Assembly (NCBI RefSeq): GCF_018588585.1
Contig: NZ_JAEUFG010000001.1
Span: forward strand, 124,001 to 188,000
Reading direction: 5' to 3'
Source: Bacillus sp. SM2101
Lineage (GTDB): Bacteria > Bacillota > Bacilli > Bacillales > SM2101
Length of the DNA: 64,000 bases
The translations under genes were made by a program, and so were the position numbers. Each line of letters opens with the position of its first letter. Position 1 is the stretch's first letter. This document shows, piece by piece, positions 27,407 through 35,460 of this stretch. Below the pieces are notes generated by a model. The model had not been told where the DNA came from. It ran no database searches and was given only the letters and a program-made list of their open reading frames with translations.

Positions 27407-27946
27407 TTACCTTATTTCAGTCTTAAACACTGTTTCCATATGTGTTACAAACGTATCTTCATTCTCTGTAAAAGTTGCCATTTTATCACGATGTGCAACC
27501 GTTTGGTATCCTCGTGCATATGCACCGTAAGCAGTTAAAAAATTACAAATATCTGTACAGACACCTGTGACGTGCACTTTTTTTACATTTCTGTTTTGCA
27601 ACTCTTCATGCAGTGCTGTGTCATAAAATGCATCATATTCAGGCTTCGGGATGTATACAACATTTGGATGGTTTTTATTCTCCTCAAACCATTCGGCTAA
27701 ATCACCAAATAGTTCCTGCCCCCACGTACCCTTCACGTTATGCGCTGGCCACAATTCAAAATGCGGATCATTTTCTTCATGTGCATCCATACAAATTGCA
27801 ACTACTTGATCATTCTTAATAAAATCCTCAGCCGCCTTAATAATATTTGCGACGATTTGTTGTGCAGGCTTCCCAACTGTTAAATTTCCTTTATCTGATA
27901 CAAAATCATTACTCATATCAATAATGAGTAGTGCTTCTCGATTCAT
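27407..27946 (-). CDS. Isochorismatase-family cysteine hydrolase, probable nicotinamidase
   Basis: Cysteine hydrolase fold with the catalytic triad in the expected places: Asp in LLIIDMSNDF (about 9), Lys in YIPKPEYDAF (about 100) and Cys in VTGVCTDIC (about 131). The K-x-x-Y-x-A-F pattern and 179-aa length resemble PncA/YueJ nicotinamidases, which convert nicotinamide to nicotinate. Pairing with nudF fits NAD salvage; another amide substrate is possible. ATG behind GAAGGGGGAAT. Confidence 0.8.
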   Translation of the reverse strand: MNREALLIIDMSNDFVSDKGNLTVGKPAQQIVANIIKAAEDFIKNDQVVAICMDAHEENDPHFELWPAHNVKGTWGQELFGDLAEWFEENKNHPNVVYIPKPEYDAFYDTALHEELQNRNVKKVHVTGVCTDICNFLTAYGAYARGYQTVAHRDKMATFTENEDTFVTHMETVFKTEIR

Positions 27947-28175
27947 TTTTATTCCCCCTTCAAGATGTTGTTCAAAAGTTCTGAATTATATTGAACAAAC
28001 TCATTAAATATATATAGTTTCAACATATTTGAGCTTACCCATTCTGTCAAGTTACAATATTGTTAGACTGTTTAAAAGGGCTAAATTCTTGGACGTGGTA
28101 TGAAAAGTTCAATAAGAAGTAGTACGTCACTTAACATTCAGTCGATTAAGCATATAGTTCAAGGGGGAAAAGCAA

Positions 28176-29093
28176 TTGAACAAAAGACAAGTAGGTTCTT
28201 CAGATTTATTCGTTAGTGAAATTGGCCTAGGTTGTATGTCATTGGGCACAGATGAAAAGCACGCAAAATCAATTGTTGATCATGCACTCGATCTTGGTAT
28301 CAATTTTTTTGACACAGCTGATTTATATGATTTTGGAGTAAATGAAGAAATAGTCGGTAAAGCATTAAAAAATAGGCGGCATGATATTATTCTCGCAACG
28401 AAAGTTGGAAACCGTTGGTCTGATAACAAAGATGGTTGGTACTGGGATGCTTCTAAACAATATATTATAGAGACTGTGAAAGACAACTTACGTAGACTTC
28501 AAACAGATTATATTGATTTATATCAGTTACATGGTGGGACGATAGAAGATCATATTGATGATACAATCGACGCCTTCGAACAGTTGAAGCGGGAAGGAGT
28601 CATTCGTCAATATGGGATATCCTCGATCCGACCAAATGTTATTCGAGAATTCGTCAATAAGTCATCAATCGTTAGTGTAATGATGCAATACAGCGTACTA
28701 GACCGCCGTCCTGAAGAATTATTCTCAATGTTGCAGAAAAACAATATTCATATCATTGCACGCGGTCCACTTGCAAAAGGAATCTTAACTGAAAAACCGC
28801 TTATGAACGCAGGGAAAAAAGTTTTAGAAAAAGGATACCTTCATTATACGTATGAAGAACTAAGTCATGTTCGAAGTGAAGTAACGGCTATTTGTAACAA
28901 CCGCAGCTTAACTGAAATTGCGCTTCAATATTGTTTACATAGCTCTGAAGTAGCAACTGTTATACCAGGCGCGAGTAGAAATGAACAACTTATTGAAAAT
29001 GTTGAAGGTGCAGCAACAATAGGTTTAACAAATTCACAGTATTCAAAAATACAAGAGGTTACTAAAACTAACAAATATGAGCTGCATCGATAA
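28176..29093 (+). CDS. yqkF: Aldo/keto reductase (YqkF-like)
   Basis: NADPH-dependent aldo/keto reductase of 305 aa. Tetrad residues in FFDTADLYDFG (Asp, Tyr), ATKVGNRW (Lys) and DLYQLHGG (His); NADP-binding loop in VIPGASRNEQLIEN near the C-terminus. TTG start, eight bases behind AAGGGGG. The physiological substrate is unknown. Its place near nudF, YqkE and YqkD matches B. subtilis yqkF. Confidence 0.88.
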   Translation: MNKRQVGSSDLFVSEIGLGCMSLGTDEKHAKSIVDHALDLGINFFDTADLYDFGVNEEIVGKALKNRRHDIILATKVGNRWSDNKDGWYWDASKQYIIETVKDNLRRLQTDYIDLYQLHGGTIEDHIDDTIDAFEQLKREGVIRQYGISSIRPNVIREFVNKSSIVSVMMQYSVLDRRPEELFSMLQKNNIHIIARGPLAKGILTEKPLMNAGKKVLEKGYLHYTYEELSHVRSEVTAICNNRSLTEIALQYCLHSSEVATVIPGASRNEQLIENVEGAATIGLTNSQYSKIQEVTKTNKYELHR

Positions 29094-29128
29094 GTTGGTA
29101 CAATTTTCTTACACAAATTAACATGCGA

Positions 29129-29171
29129 AAAGCAGGCAAAGAAATACGTATAAACCATCTTTGCCTGCTTT
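29129..29171. terminator. Bidirectional terminator between yqkF and the GrpB gene
   Basis: AAAGCAGGCAAAGA and TCTTTGCCTGCTTT form a perfect 14-bp stem with a 15-base loop, between two convergent genes. Confidence 0.85.
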
Positions 29172-29199
29172 ACTGTAAACATCTATATTAGATAATCCC

Positions 29200-29718
29200 T
29201 TATCGATTATTGCTGTACCATTTTGCTGCTTTACGATCAATTTCTTTAATAAAGGCATCCTTCTCAGCAATATAACTAGCAATATCGTTTGCGTATTGTG
29301 TTGCTAGTCGCTCCTTTAAAGTTGCGTATTCCATTGCCTCATCGGAGTGGTTAATAAGATAACCTCGAAAGATAATATGACGTAAAACTTGTGGGTGGCC
29401 AGTTGGAAATACATGTACGTGGTGTGTTCGATGGTTACCGCCTTTTTGGAAGTAACGACGGTCCTCAACGCCATTTTCTCCTCTTGCTTCATAGCCAATG
29501 TTTTCCATTAAACCATTTAAACTATCTACTAATCCTAGGTCGTCGACTTCAATCATTATATCGATAATTGGCTTAGCCGACATATTTGGAATTGATGTAC
29601 TGCCGATATGATGATAACTAGCAGCTAGGGTTTGATAAATATGCATTAATGCTTGTTTCTCCAAGTCAAATTGCCGACTCCAGTCTGAATTATAGCGATG
29701 TACTTCAACCTTTCTCAT
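29200..29718 (-). CDS. GrpB/UPF0157 nucleotidyltransferase-fold protein
   Basis: 172-aa protein of the GrpB (UPF0157) family. Recognised by HIGSTSIPNMSAKPIIDIMI (residues about 37-56), the pattern GSTS...KPIID typical of the family, and RTHHVHVF. It belongs to the nucleotidyltransferase fold, but the substrate is not established. ATG behind AGGAGG. The gene is convergent with yqkF and shares its terminator; it is not in the B. subtilis yqk order and may be an insertion. Confidence 0.85.
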   Translation of the reverse strand: MRKVEVHRYNSDWSRQFDLEKQALMHIYQTLAASYHHIGSTSIPNMSAKPIIDIMIEVDDLGLVDSLNGLMENIGYEARGENGVEDRRYFQKGGNHRTHHVHVFPTGHPQVLRHIIFRGYLINHSDEAMEYATLKERLATQYANDIASYIAEKDAFIKEIDRKAAKWYSNNR

Positions 29719-29773
29719 CTTAGCCTCCTATAAATTTGGTAGATTATGAGTAAAGAAACGTCTACCAATTCAT

Positions 29774-30025
29774 CTATTTATAGTCATCCCAATTTAAATT
29801 ACTTTCATTTAATAGTTCTTCAAAGGATTTGTTCTTTTCACGTTGACGACGTTCTTCTCGTTTTCTGTTTTCTTCATCTTCTTGTCTTTTTTTCTCTTCC
29901 ATCGCTAATTCATTCTTTTTTTCTTGTAATTGTTGAAAAAGTGAAGAATTAAGTCGGTCTTTTACACTTAATGCATCATCATGACTCTTTTGTTTATGCT
30001 GTTTTTTATGTTTATTTTTCTTCAT
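29774..30025 (-). CDS. yqkE: YqkE-like small charged protein (DUF3886)
   Basis: 83-aa, very charged, Lys/Glu/Arg-rich protein, predicted almost wholly helical or coiled-coil; it ends SFEELLNESNLNWDDYK. Start at the ATG at 30025 behind CGGGAGTG. Size, composition and location match B. subtilis YqkE, function unknown. No membrane segment or cysteine. Confidence 0.8.
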   Translation of the reverse strand: MKKNKHKKQHKQKSHDDALSVKDRLNSSLFQQLQEKKNELAMEEKKRQEDEENRKREERRQREKNKSFEELLNESNLNWDDYK

Positions 30026-30139
30026 TTTGATCACTCCCGTTCTTCATTGTGTGTCAATATTATAGCATATGGACATTCGCAATCTTACTAGAAATTAGTT
30101 TAATTGTTGCCGAAATATTCAAATATTTAATAGAATATA

Positions 30140-30153
30140 GGTAAGCGTTTTCT
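30140..30153 (+). promoter_or_regulatory. Candidate cre site upstream of HMG-CoA lyase
   Basis: GGTAAGCGTTTTCT keeps the central TAAGCGTTTTC of many functional cre sites but differs from the consensus at both ends. It lies 27 bp before the start codon. Confidence 0.45.
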
Positions 30154-30179
30154 TCTATTAAAGTAAGGAGGATATGATT

Positions 30180-31082
30180 ATGCAATTACCTGATCAAGTC
30201 ACAATTATTGAGGTCGGTCCACGTGATGGGCTACAAAATGAAAATGCCCTCATTCCTACTGAAAAAAAAATTCAGTTTATTCATAGCTTAATGGAGGCTG
30301 GTATTCATGAAATGGAACTAACTTCGTTCGTCTCACCAAAATGGGTACCACAAATGAAAGATGCCGAGGACATAATTTCATCTTGCTTAGATACAACGAA
30401 ACGGCACTTTGTGTTAGCCCCAAATAAAAAAGGGGTTGACCGGCTTTACAAAACTTCTTGTAAACATGTTGCCGTTTTTGTCGGGGTCAGTAACACGTTT
30501 AACAAAAAAAATATTAATAAAACGACAGCTGAAAGCATCACAGAATTAATCCCACTTATTCATGAGTTAAAAGAAAAAGGCTATTTCGTACGTGCATGTA
30601 TATCCACTTCATTTTATTGCCCTTATGAAGGGAAAATTTCTGAGGCGGATGTCATGTCATTATGTGGTCATTTTGTCAATGCTGGAGTAGATGAATTAAG
30701 TGTTGCCGATACGATTGGAATGGCTAATCCACAACAAGTTTTTTCATTGTTTACCAAATTGAAAGCAAGATTTCCTCACGTACTACTCACCGGTCATTTT
30801 CATGACACACGCGGAATGGCGATAGCAAATATTTATGCAGCACTCCAAGCTGGTACTATACGTTTCGATACATCTGTAGGTGGGTTAGGAGGATGTCCGT
30901 TTGCTAAGGGGGCAACTGGCAATGTAGCTACAGAAGATGTCGTATTTATGATGCATCAAATGGGCATTAATACGAACATTGAGCTAACTAAACTAACTGA
31001 ATCCCTCAATGTTATTCGCCCATTTTTAACGAAATCCTTAAACAGCAACTATGACGATATTGTACAAAAAACACTGCTATAA
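30180..31082 (+). CDS. mvaB: Hydroxymethylglutaryl-CoA lyase
   Basis: Cleaves HMG-CoA to acetyl-CoA and acetoacetate in leucine/branched-chain catabolism (YngG in B. subtilis). DRE-TIM barrel with VGPRDGLQNE at the N-terminus, GHFHDTRGMA metal ligands, and the HMGL signature GGLGGCPFAKGATGN with the catalytic Cys. 300 aa from the ATG at 30180, well spaced from AAGGAGG; the ATG six bases earlier is too close. It stands alone here, without the usual MCC or IVD genes, and an apparent cre site precedes it. Confidence 0.93.
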   Translation: MQLPDQVTIIEVGPRDGLQNENALIPTEKKIQFIHSLMEAGIHEMELTSFVSPKWVPQMKDAEDIISSCLDTTKRHFVLAPNKKGVDRLYKTSCKHVAVFVGVSNTFNKKNINKTTAESITELIPLIHELKEKGYFVRACISTSFYCPYEGKISEADVMSLCGHFVNAGVDELSVADTIGMANPQQVFSLFTKLKARFPHVLLTGHFHDTRGMAIANIYAALQAGTIRFDTSVGGLGGCPFAKGATGNVATEDVVFMMHQMGINTNIELTKLTESLNVIRPFLTKSLNSNYDDIVQKTLL

Positions 31083-31172
31083 TTTTTTTACTACTATATT
31101 GGTATAAGATCTTGATATTTTTCTCACCATACTATTTGAATAATAAATTTAGTAAAGGAGACTTTTCTATCT

Positions 31173-31301
31173 ATGCCAAAACAACAAAAAACACGTGGCC
31201 AAAAAGGTAAGCAAAGTTCTGACACAACGAATGCTGTGATGTCTGTCGAAGAGATGGAAAAAGCAACACACCCTACGAACCGCCAAAATTCTAAATCATA
31301 A
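31173..31301 (+). CDS. Small basic hypothetical protein (42 aa)
   Basis: Encodes 42 residues, beginning MPKQQKTRGQKGKQSSD and ending NRQNSKS. It has a Lys/Gln/Arg-rich N-terminus, no cysteine and no hydrophobic segment. GTAAAGGAG lies 12 bp before the ATG and a hairpin terminator follows directly, so it looks like a real one-gene unit too short for routine ORF calls. The composition resembles minor small acid-soluble spore proteins, but I could not match it to a known Ssp family. Confidence 0.55.
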   Translation: MPKQQKTRGQKGKQSSDTTNAVMSVEEMEKATHPTNRQNSKS

Positions 31302-31318
31302 GACTGACAACTTAAAAT

Positions 31319-31363
31319 CCACCGTAGTCAACGCCCCATAAGCTAAGCTACGGTGAGGTTTCT
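31319..31363 (+). terminator. Terminator after the 42-aa gene
   Basis: CACCGTAG and CTACGGTG pair around a 20-base loop and are followed by AGGTTTCTT. It lies 18 bp after the stop codon. Confidence 0.6.
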
Positions 31364-31533
31364 TCATCAATATGCCAATAAGTTCTTGAATCACCCTATA
31401 CTAAAGAGACCCGCTGAAATGGTGAAGTGACCTAAATTCAATTAACACATACTCCCCGACCATCTTTCCATCCAGATGTTTATGACCTAATGGTATAATG
31501 AAAATAAATAACTCTTTAAGGGGAAAGCACTTT

Positions 31534-32445
31534 ATGATAACACTATTCATTTTTATTGTAGCGTTATTTACCATTATCGTAATTACTGGATTTATACTAA
31601 CAAATCAAATTATATATATTAAAAAGAAAGATGATGATGAGCTATATAACCGAGAAGTAAATGAAGGTCGCTTTAAACCTGAAGCTTTTACACAACTGCC
31701 TTGTCAAAAAATTGAGATACAATCAAAATACAACTACAAAATCCACGGTTGGCTTATTGCACCACACCAGGCAAATAAATATATGATATTTTGTCACGGA
31801 GTAACCGTGAATAAAGTGAATTCTATTAAATATATGGATGTATTTTTAGAGAGAGGTTGGAATGTTCTTGCATATGATCATCGCCGTCACGGTGAATCCG
31901 GTGGAAAAACAACAAGCTACGGGTATTACGAAAAGCATGACCTCGCTGAAGTTGTTAACTGGTTAAAACAGCGTGTCGACCATAATAGTATGATTGGTAT
32001 ACATGGAGAATCAATGGGCGCAGTAACGGTACTATTATATGCTGACATGGTTAAGGATGGAGCTGATTTCTATATAGCAGATTGTCCTTTCTCTGATTTC
32101 GAGGAACAGTTAGTCTACCGCGTAAAAAAGTCGGTTAACCTTCCTAAACAGTTGTTTATACCTTTGACAAACCTATTTTTACAATGGCGAGAGGGGTACT
32201 CCTTAAAGAACATATCCCCCATTTCTATCGTAGAAAATATTACACAACCAATTCTGTTTATTCATAGTCAAAAGGATGACTATATTTTACCTGAAATGAC
32301 TAAAAATCTATACAAACAAAAAAAAGGACCCAAAAAGCTATTTCTAGCTCAAAATGGATCACATGCATTGTCTTTAGCAGAGAATAAAACAGCTTACGAA
32401 CAAGTTCTTGACGAATTTTTAGCGCAGTATAAACTCGATAATTAA
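31534..32445 (+). CDS. yqkD: Membrane-anchored alpha/beta hydrolase (YqkD-like)
   Basis: 303-aa serine hydrolase with one N-terminal membrane segment (ITLFIFIVALFTIIVITGFI) and an alpha/beta-hydrolase domain. Oxyanion region FCHGVTVNK, nucleophile GESMG (IHGESMGAV), acid SQKDDYI and His in NGSHALS. ATG at 31534, 11 bases behind AAGGGG; a TATAAT box lies at 31494. Substrate unknown. Matches B. subtilis YqkD in size and location. Confidence 0.85.
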   Translation: MITLFIFIVALFTIIVITGFILTNQIIYIKKKDDDELYNREVNEGRFKPEAFTQLPCQKIEIQSKYNYKIHGWLIAPHQANKYMIFCHGVTVNKVNSIKYMDVFLERGWNVLAYDHRRHGESGGKTTSYGYYEKHDLAEVVNWLKQRVDHNSMIGIHGESMGAVTVLLYADMVKDGADFYIADCPFSDFEEQLVYRVKKSVNLPKQLFIPLTNLFLQWREGYSLKNISPISIVENITQPILFIHSQKDDYILPEMTKNLYKQKKGPKKLFLAQNGSHALSLAENKTAYEQVLDEFLAQYKLDN

Positions 32446-32472
32446 AAAGCGCCATGAATCATTATAGCTTTG

Positions 32473-32796
32473 CTATTCACCCATCTCTACTAAGCTCATC
32501 CGTGGATTTAAGATTTGGCTTGGACTTTTGAGCATGAAACAGTTTGCACTCTCTGTAAAATCAATCGTCATCTCTTCATCAAAAAACACTGTTTTTGATT
32601 GATCAATTAGCAATGGTATAAAATTCGTATTGACTTTTATCTCATCATCATTTGCTTTATCAACAATCCACAATGCCGAAACACCACTAACTACACAGCC
32701 ACACCCTTCTGTGTCGTAAGCAAGCTTTAACAATTTACTTTGTTCCATATTAGTCTCTATATGATCTATAGCTTTTTTTGTAAATGTAATTTTCAA
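32473..32796 (-). CDS. yqkB: HesB-like iron-sulfur family protein (YqkB)
   Basis: 107-aa HesB/IscA-fold protein with EGCGCVVSG in the middle and MLKSPSQILNPRMSL at the end. The cysteines are clustered (CGC) rather than in the three-Cys pattern of true IscA carriers, so scaffold function is uncertain. TTG start at 32796 behind GGGAGAAGG. Convergent with yqkD, as in B. subtilis. Confidence 0.82.
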   Translation of the reverse strand: MKITFTKKAIDHIETNMEQSKLLKLAYDTEGCGCVVSGVSALWIVDKANDDEIKVNTNFIPLLIDQSKTVFFDEEMTIDFTESANCFMLKSPSQILNPRMSLVEMGE

Positions 32797-32956
32797 ATTG
32801 ATCCTTCTCCCTATAAGTTTTCCTCTCATTTTAGCATATTACCATACGATATACTCATATTTTGTATACAAGCTCATTTATTTGCATATTCTCATAGTAA
32901 TGAAGTTGAGTTTTGTTGATCATTATAAAAAATACCCAATTAAAGGAGAGAAAGAC

Positions 32957-33154
32957 ATGTCTGATGTTCGAATTAAAGTGTTAGATAATGGACCATTACG
33001 AGTAACTGGTAACATTGAATTAGTTGATGGAGATGGTAACAGTTTTGAAACGAAGCAAGCTTATTCTTTATGCAGGTGTGGCTTATCGAGTAAAGCACCA
33101 TATTGTGACGGATCTCATAAAGATAAGTTCGAATCTTCTGTTCGAGCTGAGTAA
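32957..33154 (+). CDS. CDGSH iron-sulfur domain protein
   Basis: 65-aa protein with a single CDGSH zinc-finger-like motif: CRCGLSSKAPYCDGSH, giving the CxC...C...H ligands of a [2Fe-2S] cluster (redox or electron-transfer role in the family). ATG at 32957 behind AAAGGAGAG; the open frame upstream to 32798 has no ribosome site. It stands alone, divergent from yqkB. Confidence 0.9.
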   Translation: MSDVRIKVLDNGPLRVTGNIELVDGDGNSFETKQAYSLCRCGLSSKAPYCDGSHKDKFESSVRAE

Positions 33155-33265
33155 ACTCACAACAGTAACGGCTATTTTCATAAACATCAGAATGATGAGT
33201 TTTATGAAAGCATAATACTTGTAAAAGTAGAAAAGTGCCACGAACGCTAGATTTCGTGGCATCAT
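33150..33265 (+). repeat. Family 1 dispersed repeat (copy D, degenerate) with hairpin
   Basis: Holds GTAAAAGTAGAAAAG followed by TGCCACGAACGCTAG, as in the repeat core, and then TTTCGTGGCA. TGCCACGAA (33236-33244) and TTCGTGGCA (33253-33261) make a nine-base stem that may end the CDGSH transcript. Confidence 0.55.
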
Positions 33266-33321
33266 TTCTTCTATTTAACGATGACTTATGAGTAAAACGA
33301 CATGATAACCAACAAATTACG

Positions 33322-33499
33322 AAAGGCTCTTTTCGTAAACTTTGTTGCTATTTTTATTAAAAAAATGGGTAATATGATGAGTTTTTTTAGAGCTTAATAA
33401 TGTAAAAATAGTAAAGCTGCCACGAATACTAGATGTATACGTGCTTACACCTTAGAACGTATAGCAACAATCAATGCGAAAACAACCTTACGAAAAGGG
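33322..33499 (+). repeat. Family 1 dispersed repeat (copy E, best preserved)
   Basis: 178 bp. The left end AAAGGCTCTTTTCGTAAAC and the right end GAAAACAACCTTACGAAAAG are imperfect inverted copies: both read CTTTTCGTAA inward, followed by TTGTT. Core: GCTGCCACGAATACTAG. Copies D and E fill the 478-bp space between the CDGSH gene and the oxidoreductase gene; no gene is supported there. Confidence 0.8.
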
Positions 33500-33632
33500 A
33501 CTTAAATAACATAGTTGAACCTCAAAAGAGATGGAAAGTTAATTCCTAGTCATGTTAGCTTGCCATTACTCCTTTACGACCACACATAAAATGTGTATAC
33601 TACAACCATTCCAAAAGAAAGAAGGAAAAATA

Positions 33633-34691
33633 ATGAACAAAACCATACATGTTGGTCTCGTTGGTTTTGGGTTTTCTGGACAAGTATTTCATGCCCCATT
33701 TGTTCATTCTCATCCAAACCTGCAATTAACAAAAGTCGTTGAACGAACGAAAAGTCATTCAAAGGAACTATACCCATACACAGAAGTTGTTCGTGACTTC
33801 AATGAACTGCTTGAAGACGAAGCAATTGATCTTGTTATCATTACTACGGCTAATGAGCTCCACTATCCTATGGTAAAGAAAGCATTACTGAAAAATAAAC
33901 ACGTGGTTGTCGAAAAACCTTTTACGATTTCCTCTGAAGAAGCAACACAATTAGCTAAACTAGCAAACAAACAAAATCGAGTGTTAAGTGTATATCACAA
34001 TCGCCGCTTTGATGGTGATTTTTTAACTATAAACCAAATCATTCAACAAAATCTACTTGGTCATGTTGTAGAATTTGAGTCACACTACGATCGTTACCGA
34101 AATTTTTTAAAAGGCTCCTGGCGAGAAGACAATAGACCAGGATCAGGTATTTTGTATGATTTAGGCTCTCACTTAATCGACCAAGCAATCACATTATTCG
34201 GGTATCCTCATACTGTGACCGCTGATGTGCGAATTCAACGACCTATTTCTCAAACAATTGATTCTTTTGATCTCAAATTAGATTACGATAACCTCAAGAT
34301 TTTACTAAAAGCTGGCATGTTAGTAAGAGAACCAGGACCTCGTTTTATCATTCACGGCACAAACGGTTCTTTTGTTAAATATGAGATGGACCCACAAGAG
34401 GAACAATTAAAAAATGGCATGATGCCTACAAATATGATGTATGGAATAGAAAAGGAAGATCATTGGGGCACCCTAAACACTGATCTTAATGACCTGCATT
34501 ACAAAGGAAAAATTGAAACAATAAAGGGAAATTACATGAATTTCTACAACAATATTTATGATGCAATTGTAAATGACTTGCCACTAATCGTAACCGGTGA
34601 GCAAGCATGTAATACTATCCGCATTATTGAGTTAGCGATGCAAAGCTCCGAAGAGGGTAGAAGTATACCTTTTACACCTCAATTAATTTAG
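33633..34691 (+). CDS. Gfo/Idh/MocA-family oxidoreductase
   Basis: 352-aa NAD(P)-dependent sugar or inositol dehydrogenase with a Rossmann N-terminal domain (GLVGFGFSGQVFHAPF), the EKPF motif (VVVEKPFT, about 93) and a C-terminal alpha/beta substrate domain (GSGILYDLGSHLIDQA). Closest in pattern to YvaA/IolW-type scyllo-inositol dehydrogenases, but the substrate cannot be read from sequence. ATG at 33633 behind AAAGAAGGA. Stands alone. Confidence 0.85.
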   Translation: MNKTIHVGLVGFGFSGQVFHAPFVHSHPNLQLTKVVERTKSHSKELYPYTEVVRDFNELLEDEAIDLVIITTANELHYPMVKKALLKNKHVVVEKPFTISSEEATQLAKLANKQNRVLSVYHNRRFDGDFLTINQIIQQNLLGHVVEFESHYDRYRNFLKGSWREDNRPGSGILYDLGSHLIDQAITLFGYPHTVTADVRIQRPISQTIDSFDLKLDYDNLKILLKAGMLVREPGPRFIIHGTNGSFVKYEMDPQEEQLKNGMMPTNMMYGIEKEDHWGTLNTDLNDLHYKGKIETIKGNYMNFYNNIYDAIVNDLPLIVTGEQACNTIRIIELAMQSSEEGRSIPFTPQLI

Positions 34692-34768
34692 TTCCATATC
34701 CCTTATAGAACTATTTTTCGTTTATTCTCGAAGGTTTTTTCTATACGTTCTTTTTTAGTATTTTTCAT

Positions 34769-35122
34769 TTACAAAGGCTGAATGTCTACAATATTAACAA
34801 ACTGTACATCATGGATTTTTTCAACCCTATCCATGATGCGTACGGTTTTATTAATGTGGTCTATAAAATGAATATTACCTTCAACAGTATTTATCGCATG
34901 ATTTTGATAATAGGAAAAAGATAATGTTTGATTTCCAGCTATACCGATATGAATCATTTCATTCAACTCTTCTAGTCGTTGCTCATCTAACAACGGCTTT
35001 GAAGCTCTCTGCTGTTTTTTTTCTAACTCCCTTAACAGCTTTGTATGTTCAGGGAGCATCATTGATACCCATTTAATTGTTCCACGGTCTCGAATCACTT
35101 TTATCACTCTCCTTTTTTTCAT
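34769..35122 (-). CDS. YolD-like protein
   Basis: 117 aa, YolD family. Recognised by RDRGTIKWVSMMLPEHTKLL at the N-terminus and by the strand pattern ending HDVQFVNIVDIQ. YolD proteins are usually encoded next to Y-family polymerase UvrX (yqjX with yqjW in B. subtilis). Here uvrX lies upstream on the same strand, but 332 bp of tandem family 2 repeats stand between the genes. Function unknown; a role with the SOS polymerase is an inference from gene pairing. Confidence 0.85.
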   Translation of the reverse strand: MKKRRVIKVIRDRGTIKWVSMMLPEHTKLLRELEKKQQRASKPLLDEQRLEELNEMIHIGIAGNQTLSFSYYQNHAINTVEGNIHFIDHINKTVRIMDRVEKIHDVQFVNIVDIQPL

Positions 35123-35192
35123 TCCTAAATTCTTTATGAGCTAATCCGTTATTGAAGGCATTATTCCACCGTTTTCCACATGGTGAATTGCA

Positions 35193-35316
35193 GGCACTTC
35201 CGCTTTTCTTTTTATCTAGCTACAGTGCCTATCTCCTCGAGCCACTTCACCATTACACCCAAAGACAAAGAACGCCTTCATTTGTAATGCTTCCAGTGCT
35301 TGTCGGAGATGACCAA
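35193..35316 (-). repeat. Family 2 stem-loop repeat (tandem copy 2a)
   Basis: In minus orientation: TCCGACAAGCACTGGAAG, then a stem-loop at 35251-35289 (CATTACA with TGTAATG), then GGTGAAGTGGCTCGAGGAG, ending AGAAAAGCGGAAGTGCC. It repeats after 124 bp. A 94-codon frame on the plus strand over both copies is not a gene. Confidence 0.85.
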
Positions 35317-35460
35317 GGCACTTCCGCTTTTCCTATTGTCCAGCTGCGCCTCCTAGTCCCTCGAGTCACTTTACCATTACACCTAAAGGCAAAGAACGCC
35401 TTCATTTGTAATGCTTCCAGTGCTTGTCGAGACTGAACAGTCGGCTCGCTTTTCCTATTG
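35317..35460 (-). repeat. Family 2 stem-loop repeat (tandem copy 2b plus partial end)
   Basis: Second tandem unit, with its stem-loop at 35375-35413 and a truncated third start at 35443-35460. The partial end contains CAATAGGAAAAGCG, also found at the junction between the two units; its TAG is the stop codon of uvrX. Confidence 0.85.

Noticed and set aside
35152-35436. 94-codon open frame on the plus strand
   Set aside because: It lies entirely over the tandem family 2 repeats; the peptide repeats itself with the DNA and there is no ribosome site.
35193-35442. Possible CRISPR-like direct repeats
   Set aside because: Only two units of about 124 bp with no spacers between them and other copies elsewhere; this is a tandem duplication of a dispersed repeat.
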